Assembly (NCBI RefSeq): GCF_046480435.1
Contig: NZ_PKGC01000067.1
Length of the DNA: 27,466 bases
DNA from: Limnospira platensis
GTDB taxonomy: Bacteria; Cyanobacteriota; Cyanobacteriia; Cyanobacteriales; Microcoleaceae
Direction: 5' to 3' (one strand)
Part shown: in pieces, positions 22,897-27,466 of the stretch
Numbering within the stretch: position 1 is the stretch's first letter
Layout of the letters: every line of letters starts with the position of its first letter
Translations under genes and position numbers: made by a program
The notes under the pieces: model-generated
Database searches by the model: none
Told to the model about the DNA's origin: nothing
Seen by the model: the letters and a program-made list of their open reading frames with translations, nothing else

Positions 22897-23841
22897 GTGG
22901 CGCAGTTTAAGATTGAGTGTATTGAATCCAATATAAGCACTGACCGTAGTCAGTATGGCAAATTTGTCCTGGGACCGTTAGATCGTGGCCAGGGAATAAC
23001 CGTTGGAAATGCACTAAGGCGGGTGCTGCTGTCAAATTTAGAAGGGACTGCCATTACGGCGGTCAGAATTGCTGGGGTTAACCACGAATTTGCAACGATT
23101 GATGGGGCTCGGGAAGATGTCCTAGAGATCATGCTGAATTTGAAAGAAGCAGTTCTCAAAAGCCATACCCATCAGAAGCAAATTGGCCGTCTCTTGGTGC
23201 AAGGTCCAGCAACCGTAACAGTCGGCCATTTCGATTTACCCTCGGAAGTGGAGGTAGTCGATAAAAATCAATATATTGCTACCTTATCCCCGGGGGCAAC
23301 TCTGGAGATGGAATGTCAGATTGAAAAGGGGACAGGGTATCGAGCGGTTGATAGACATCGGGATGATTCTGCGGCTTTGGATTTTCTCCAAATTGATGCA
23401 ATTTTCATGCCGGTGCGGAAGGTAAACTACACTGTAGAAGATGCCCGCGATGGCGGATCTTTAGAGAAAGATCGGCTAACGTTGGAAATCTGGACCAGTG
23501 GTAGTTTGACTCCCCAAGAAGCTATCAGTCAAGCGGCGGCGATTTTGGTGGACCTATTCGGTGCCCTGAAAGATATCAACCTAGAATCAATTACGAGCGA
23601 TCAAAGGGATGATATCGATCCTACCAGCCAGATCCCCATTGAGGAGCTACAACTTTCGGTTAGGGCTTATAACTGCCTCAAACGAGCGCAAATCAACTCG
23701 GTGGCGGACTTACGAGATTATACGGAGGAAGATCTCCTAGAGATCAAAAATTTCGGTCAAAAGTCTGCTGAAGAGGTGATCGAAGCTCTCCAAAATCGCC
23801 TAGGAATTACTTTACCTAAGGAGCGAGCTGCTAAATCTTGA
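22897..23841 (+). CDS. rpoA: DNA-directed RNA polymerase subunit alpha
   Basis: 314 residues from GTG, with CGGAGG about 7 nt upstream. The N-terminal assembly domain (about 1-230) includes GITVGNALRRVLLSNLEG, the dimerisation signature, and VLEIMLNLKEAV. After a linker the C-terminal domain (about 253-314) contains YNCLKRAQINSVADL and LLEIKNFGQKSAEEV, the helix-hairpin-helix part that contacts UP elements and activators. Linking rpoA to ribosomal genes balances transcription and translation. Confidence 0.98.
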   Translation: MAQFKIECIESNISTDRSQYGKFVLGPLDRGQGITVGNALRRVLLSNLEGTAITAVRIAGVNHEFATIDGAREDVLEIMLNLKEAVLKSHTHQKQIGRLLVQGPATVTVGHFDLPSEVEVVDKNQYIATLSPGATLEMECQIEKGTGYRAVDRHRDDSAALDFLQIDAIFMPVRKVNYTVEDARDGGSLEKDRLTLEIWTSGSLTPQEAISQAAAILVDLFGALKDINLESITSDQRDDIDPTSQIPIEELQLSVRAYNCLKRAQINSVADLRDYTEEDLLEIKNFGQKSAEEVIEALQNRLGITLPKERAAKS

Positions 23842-23861
23842 GGCTGGTAGTGCCATAGAGG

Positions 23862-23879
23862 CTCACGGCTCGGGGTGAG
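23862..23879 (+). other. Short hairpin after rpoA
   Basis: CTCAC (23862-23866) and GTGAG (23875-23879) flank an 8-nt loop in the rpoA-rplQ spacer. It has no T-run and may act as a processing site or have no role. Confidence 0.3.
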
Positions 23880-23944
23880 TTGTGAGTGCCTGTTTATGGC
23901 TGGTTTCGGAACTAAATCTAAGTAACTTATCTAAATAATTTGTC

Positions 23945-24295
23945 ATGCGTCATCGTTGTCGTATTCATCAACTTGGTAAACCTGCGGACCAGCGAAAAGC
24001 TCTTTTGCGATCGCTGACTACTGAACTCATCCGTCACGGTCGGGTAACTACGACTAAAGCACGAGCTAAAGCTGTGCGCTCTGAAGTAGAACGGATGATT
24101 ACTCTGGCCAAAGATGGCTCCCTAGCCTCTCGCCGCCAAGCGATGGGCTATATCTATGACAAACAACTGGTTCATGCGTTGTTTGAAGGGGCAGCCCAGC
24201 GCTATGGCTCCCGTAAAGGGGGATATACTCGCATTGTGCGAACGGTTCCTCGCCGGGGAGATAACTCGGAAATGGCAATCATTGAGCTGGTTTAG
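23945..24295 (+). CDS. rplQ: 50S ribosomal protein L17 (bL17)
   Basis: 116 residues. MRHRCRIHQLGKPADQRKAL, LIRHGRVTTTKARAKAVR and the C-terminal GYTRIVRTVPRRGDNSEMA are conserved. bL17 is bacteria-specific and sits near the exit tunnel. The gene follows rpoA, the standard end of the alpha operon; here it is joined to truA after 56 bp. Confidence 0.98.
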   Translation: MRHRCRIHQLGKPADQRKALLRSLTTELIRHGRVTTTKARAKAVRSEVERMITLAKDGSLASRRQAMGYIYDKQLVHALFEGAAQRYGSRKGGYTRIVRTVPRRGDNSEMAIIELV

Positions 24296-24351
24296 AGCGA
24301 TTGTCAGGGAGTTGGGGACGGGAGCTGAACTCAAGGGAAGGCGGATTGTCG

Positions 24352-25188
24352 ATGACTGATAAACAGCGCATTGCTCTGATTATCCAATACGATGGAACCC
24401 ACTTCCACGGATGGCAGCGTCAACCCAATCAGCGCACGGTTCAGGAGGACATAGAAACAGCTATTAGCAAGGTGTTAAAGCAGGAGCGTGTCCCCCTCCA
24501 TGCAGCAGGCCGGACGGACTCTGGAGTTCATGCAGCAGCGCAGGTGGCTCATTTTGATGCCCCAGCCCATATTCCTGCCTATCGGTGGGCAACTATTCTC
24601 AATGGCCGATTGCCGGCAGATGTGCTGATTAGGGCATCTGCTCCTGTGCCCAGCGATTGGCACGCCAGGTTTGACGCTCAATGGCGACGCTATCGCTATA
24701 GCCTGTACACGGATGCTCGACCTAACTTGTTTGTCCGTGGGTTTAGCTGGCACTACTATCATCAGCGTTTGGATGAAACCCTAATGTTGGCAGCTCTTAA
24801 ACCATTACTGGGCTATCACCATTTATCAGCATTCCAACGAGCTGGTTCTAGTCGCCCCCATGCTTGGGTGGATGTCCAGGATGTGGAATGTTGGCGGAGG
24901 GAAGCATTTATTCATATTGAAGTTCAAGCGAGCGGATTTCTGTATGGAATGATGCGATTACTGGTGGGGCTGCTGGTACAGGTGGGGGCTAAGGAGCGAT
25001 CGCTAGAAAACTTCCAAGATATCTGGGTCAACGAACGTCGGGAAATTGTCAAATCGGCAGCCCCTCCCCAGGGGTTATGCCTGCTACGGGTAGGCTATCC
25101 GAATTTCCCCTTTACTCCTGATATCTGGTTCGATACTTTTCCTAAATTTATCCTAGGAAAAACTGAACCACAATCACCATTAACTTAG
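24352..25188 (+). CDS. truA: tRNA pseudouridine(38-40) synthase TruA
   Basis: I start at ATG 24352 (MTDKQRIALIIQYDGTHFHG, 278 residues), with AAGGCGG about 9 nt upstream. A frame 17 codons longer lacks family similarity. The catalytic Asp is D56 in AGRTDSGVHA. WHARFDAQWRRYRY, SGFLYGMMRLLVG and the C-terminal PPQGLCLLRVGYP complete the family motifs. It isomerises uridines in the anticodon arm of many tRNAs. Its place between rplQ and rplM is typical of cyanobacteria. Confidence 0.97.
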   Translation: MTDKQRIALIIQYDGTHFHGWQRQPNQRTVQEDIETAISKVLKQERVPLHAAGRTDSGVHAAAQVAHFDAPAHIPAYRWATILNGRLPADVLIRASAPVPSDWHARFDAQWRRYRYSLYTDARPNLFVRGFSWHYYHQRLDETLMLAALKPLLGYHHLSAFQRAGSSRPHAWVDVQDVECWRREAFIHIEVQASGFLYGMMRLLVGLLVQVGAKERSLENFQDIWVNERREIVKSAAPPQGLCLLRVGYPNFPFTPDIWFDTFPKFILGKTEPQSPLT

Positions 25189-25203
25189 GAGAACTGCAAG
25201 ATC

Positions 25204-25662
25204 ATGATGACTAAAACCTATCTGCCGCCGGTTGACTCCATTGAACGCAAATGGTACGTCATTGACGCGGCGGATCAAAGACTGGGCCGCCTGGCTACGG
25301 AAATTGCTCAAATCATTCGTGGCAAAAATAAACCCACTTACACCCCCCACATGGATACAGGGGATTTTGTGATCGTGGTTAACGCTGACAAAGTGGCAGT
25401 AACTGGCAAAAAAGGGGAGCAAAAAATCTATCGTCGCCACTCGGGTAGACCGGGAGGGATGAAGACAGAGACTTTTGATCAACTGCAAAGCCGAGTCCCG
25501 GAACGAATTATTGAGAAAGCAGTTAAGGGAATGCTTCCCAAAAATGCGTTGGGCCGTCAACTATTTACAAAGCTAAAAGTTTATTCGGGTCCAACTCATC
25601 CGCATCAGGCCCAAGAACCTGAAGTGCTGAAAATTGACACAATTCCGACAGGAGGTAAATAA
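25204..25662 (+). CDS. rplM: 50S ribosomal protein L13 (uL13)
   Basis: 152 residues. The gene has two ATG codons in a row at 25204 and 25207; AGGAGA upstream serves either. RKWYVIDAADQRLGRLAT, YRRHSGRPGGMK and AVKGMLPKNALGRQ are diagnostic. It binds early to 23S rRNA during assembly. The stop overlaps the start of rpsI (TAATG), and AGGAGG just upstream couples the pair. Confidence 0.98.
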   Translation: MMTKTYLPPVDSIERKWYVIDAADQRLGRLATEIAQIIRGKNKPTYTPHMDTGDFVIVVNADKVAVTGKKGEQKIYRRHSGRPGGMKTETFDQLQSRVPERIIEKAVKGMLPKNALGRQLFTKLKVYSGPTHPHQAQEPEVLKIDTIPTGGK

Positions 25663-26072
25663 TGCAGGCTATAGATACAGGTAAAGCAGTTTACTGGGGT
25701 ACGGGTCGCCGGAAATCAGCGATCGCTCGTGTGCGTTTAGTTCCCGGCAGTGGCCAGGTAATTATTAACGGTCGCGAGGGCGAATTGTATCTGCAATTTA
25801 ACAGCAGCTATCTTTCGGCGACTAAAGCACCTTTAGAAACTTTAGGGCTAGAAAATGATTACGATGTTCTGGTAAATGTCCAAGGTGGCGGTCTGACAGG
25901 TCAAGCTGAGTCGATCCGCTTAGGGGTGGCTCGTGCTTTATGCGAGTTAAGTCCTGATAATCGGCAACCACTGAAAGCAGAAGGCTATCTAACCCGTGAT
26001 CCTCGTGCTAAAGAGCGGAAAAAATACGGTCTGCGGAAGGCTCGTAAAGCTCCCCAATACTCGAAACGCTAG
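25662..26072 (+). CDS. rpsI: 30S ribosomal protein S9 (uS9)
   Basis: 136 residues. VYWGTGRRKSAIARVRLVPG and GQAESIRLGVARALCEL are conserved, and the C-terminus LRKARKAPQYSKR ends in the Ser-Lys-Arg tail that touches the P-site tRNA anticodon loop. The start is 1 bp overlapped with rplM, so the two proteins are made in step. Confidence 0.98.
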   Translation: MQAIDTGKAVYWGTGRRKSAIARVRLVPGSGQVIINGREGELYLQFNSSYLSATKAPLETLGLENDYDVLVNVQGGGLTGQAESIRLGVARALCELSPDNRQPLKAEGYLTRDPRAKERKKYGLRKARKAPQYSKR

Positions 26073-26194
26073 AGAGTTTTGGCTATCAATCCACCCTCTA
26101 AGCGATCGTGTAAACTATCCTAGACAGGGGGTGGTACTATGGCCAATACCCAGGTGAGTGCAGAATCTCAATTGATTAGATTTTGTGACTCGGC

Positions 26195-26221
26195 TTGTCC
26201 GGAGCCAATTATGGCTATAAT
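26195..26221 (+). promoter_or_regulatory. Possible promoter of rpmE
   Basis: TATAAT at 26216-26221 is perfect. The best -35, TTGTCC (26195-26200), has a short 15-bp spacer. A start near 26228 would give rpmE a leader of about 40 nt. Confidence 0.4.
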
Positions 26222-26266
26222 AGAAAGAAAGTAAAATTTGTTGATTTTGACTTGGTAGCTTAAACC

Positions 26267-26518
26267 ATGCCTAAACCTGATATTCATCCCGAATGGTATC
26301 CTGAAGCTGAAGTGATCTGTAACGGCGAAGTCGTTATGAAAGTGGGTTGCACTCAGCCATCACTGCACGTTGATATCTGGTCTGGAATCCACCCATTCTA
26401 TACTGGAACTCAAAAGATTATTGACACAGAAGGACGAGTGGAACGCTTCCTGCGTAAGTATGGCATGATTGATGAGAGTCAAGCCACAGCAACGGAAGCT
26501 GATCAATCTAAAAAATAG
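26267..26518 (+). CDS. rpmE: 50S ribosomal protein L31 (bL31), zinc-free form
   Basis: 83 residues. MPKPDIHPEWYPEAEV, HPFYTGTQKIIDTEGRVERF and the acidic tail identify bL31. The Cys pair expected before HPF in zinc-binding forms (E. coli CSKC) is replaced by WSGI, leaving only C18 and C28, so zinc binding is unlikely. bL31 bridges the subunits at the central protuberance. It may use the TATAAT at 26216. Cyanobacteria often have prfA next; here a tnpB fragment follows instead. Confidence 0.95.
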   Translation: MPKPDIHPEWYPEAEVICNGEVVMKVGCTQPSLHVDIWSGIHPFYTGTQKIIDTEGRVERFLRKYGMIDESQATATEADQSKK

Positions 26519-26585
26519 CCGGGTTGTTGATTGTTTGTCGTCTGTTGTCCGTAGCTTCTGACTACTGGCAACCGACCGCTTTTTT
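26519..26585 (+). terminator. Possible terminator after rpmE
   Basis: A run of six Ts (26580-26585) follows a region where CCGGGTTG (26519-26526) can pair imperfectly with CAACCG (26569-26574), with an inner GTAG/CTAC stem. The fold is long and branched, so a Rho-independent terminator is only possible. Confidence 0.35.
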
Positions 26586-26889
26586 GTTTCCGGTTTATCC
26601 CTAATATTGAGCAGTGTAAAATAAGTTGTAAACCCCCATTAACTAAGGATTTATGTGGCTGGTGTAAATAATCGCCGCCCCGAATTACTGAATATTTACT
26701 AATGGGAATAATCAACGGGATTATTTTTATGGTAAAAAACTGCGAACTTTCCGATATTTAACAAAATGTTGCGGAATTCCCCTTCCTCGCTTGCAGGGAG
26801 GGGATGAATAGCAACCAATAAACAAACTGAGCGATCGCGAATCCTCGGATGAGCAGCTACAATTTTATCGGCAACAGCAAATAAAGATA
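26586..26889. other. Non-coding stretch between rpmE and tnpB
   Basis: No gene is supported. The stretch holds AT-rich sequence, the hairpin at 26779-26803 and a HIP1 site near 26831. It probably includes the left end of the transposon. I could not place the exact boundary. Confidence 0.5.
26779..26803 (+). mobile_element. Hairpin at the probable left end of an IS200/IS605-group element
   Basis: CCCCTTCCT (26779-26787) and AGGGAGGGG (26795-26803) form a 9-bp stem with one G-U pair and loop CGCTTGC, 86 bp before the tnpB ATG. Elements of this group carry subterminal hairpins at their ends. The same kind of palindrome occurs at 4345-4365. Confidence 0.5.
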
Positions 26890-27466
26890 ATGTATAAGGC
26901 ATACAAATATCGCATCTACCCAACCGACGACCAAAAAGCATCTCTCGCCAAGGCCTTTGGATGCTGTCGTTGGTATTGGAATTTTGCACTCAACCTATGC
27001 CAAGAAACATATCTCAAGACAGGCAAAGGATTATCTCGTGGATATATCCAGGGTCTGTTACCAGGGTTAAAAAAGGAATACCCTTGGCTAACGGATGCCT
27101 ATTCCCAGTCTTTGCAAGTTGTTGCTCTCAATCTTTCCACTGCCTACAAAAACTTCTTTGAGAAGCGGGCGCAATTGCCCCGTTTCAAGTCAAAGCATGG
27201 TCGGCAGTCATTAAGTTATCCCGCCAACGTTAAGTTTGAGGGAGACTATATCAAACTACCTGGGAAGATCGGGCTAGTATACTGCAACTGTCATCGAAAA
27301 TTTGAAGGGATAATTAAAACTGTAACTGTCTCTAAAAATTCTAATGGATATTATTACGCTTAGGTATTGGTGGATGATGGGAAAGAAACTCCGAGTCAGT
27401 CTACCGAAGGTAAAGCGGTTGGCATTGACGTTGGATTGACTCATTTCGCCATTACCAGTGATGGGT
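26890..27466 (+). pseudogene. tnpB: TnpB-type nuclease gene, interrupted by amber stop and cut by window edge
   Basis: MYKAYKYRIYPTDDQKASL, GCCRWYWNFALNLCQ and LPRFKSKHG are typical of the N-terminal part of TnpB, the RNA-guided nuclease of IS200/IS605 elements. After 157 residues an in-frame TAG (27361-27363) occurs. The same frame then continues with VLVDDGKETP and GIDVGLTHFAITSDG, the RuvC I motif with its catalytic Asp. So the stop falls inside an otherwise intact-looking family sequence, where most relatives have a sense codon. Typical TnpB is about 400 residues; the rest lies beyond the window. No tnpA is visible upstream, so this may be a tnpB-only element. A sequencing error is possible. 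Confidence 0.85.

Noticed and set aside
26139..26234. 31-codon frame between rpsI and rpmE
   Set aside because: No clear ribosome-binding site or family. It overlaps the TATAAT that probably serves rpmE, so it is more likely non-coding.

Overview
The window reads as cyanobacterial chromosome. The palindrome GCGATCGC (HIP1) recurs throughout, for example at 652-659, 1065-1072 and 8401-8408. The ribosomal cluster runs from rplC to rpmE in the cyanobacterial arrangement: rpsJ, rpsN, rpmD and map are absent, and infA-rpmJ, truA, rplM-rpsI and rpmE are attached to the end. A filamentous genus such as Arthrospira/Limnospira is my guess, but the sequence alone does not prove it. Two runs of N (883-1018 and 12049-12160) show this is a gapped draft assembly.

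Region 1 (1-4307) is accessory. It opens with the 3' part of a secreted protein built from perfectly duplicated 91-residue OB-fold-like repeats. Two small secreted proteins follow that share its C-terminal module and have an identical signal-peptide sequence; the first is broken by an assembly gap. Next come a JmjC/cupin-4 oxygenase, an opposite-strand nucleotidyltransferase-like protein, and a second exported OB-fold protein carrying the same DDYDFDA signature as the first gene.

Region 2 (4308-8316) holds an OmpR-type response regulator and a CHASE3 sensor kinase with their own promoter, directly downstream of the OB-fold gene. They converge on a two-gene minus-strand operon: an ABM-domain (YgiN-like) protein translationally coupled to an unrecognised membrane protein with a long cytoplasmic coiled coil.

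Region 3 (8317-26518) is the ribosomal supercluster. A consensus promoter at 8443-8471 feeds a leader of about 480 nt, with several hairpins and a 17-codon upstream ORF that has a well-placed Shine-Dalgarno. Then come rplC-rplD-rplW-rplB-rpsS-rplV-rpsC-rplP-rpmC-rpsQ-rplN-rplX-rplE-rpsH-rplF-rplR-rpsE-rplO-secY-adk-infA-rpmJ-rpsM-rpsK-rpoA-rplQ-truA-rplM-rpsI-rpmE. Together these encode ribosomal proteins, the SecY translocon, adenylate kinase, IF1, the RNA polymerase alpha subunit and a tRNA pseudouridine synthase. A second long structured leader (about 21070-21490) precedes rpmJ, a 37-residue gene.

Region 4 (26519-27466) contains a possible terminator, an IS-end-like hairpin and the start of a TnpB gene of the IS200/IS605 group. 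It has an in-frame amber codon just before the RuvC domain and runs off the window.

The most interesting items are the secreted OB-fold/Asp-Tyr-rich family (partly placed beside a two-component system, a layout reminiscent of ygiW-qseBC), the two long ribosomal leaders, and the amber-interrupted tnpB.
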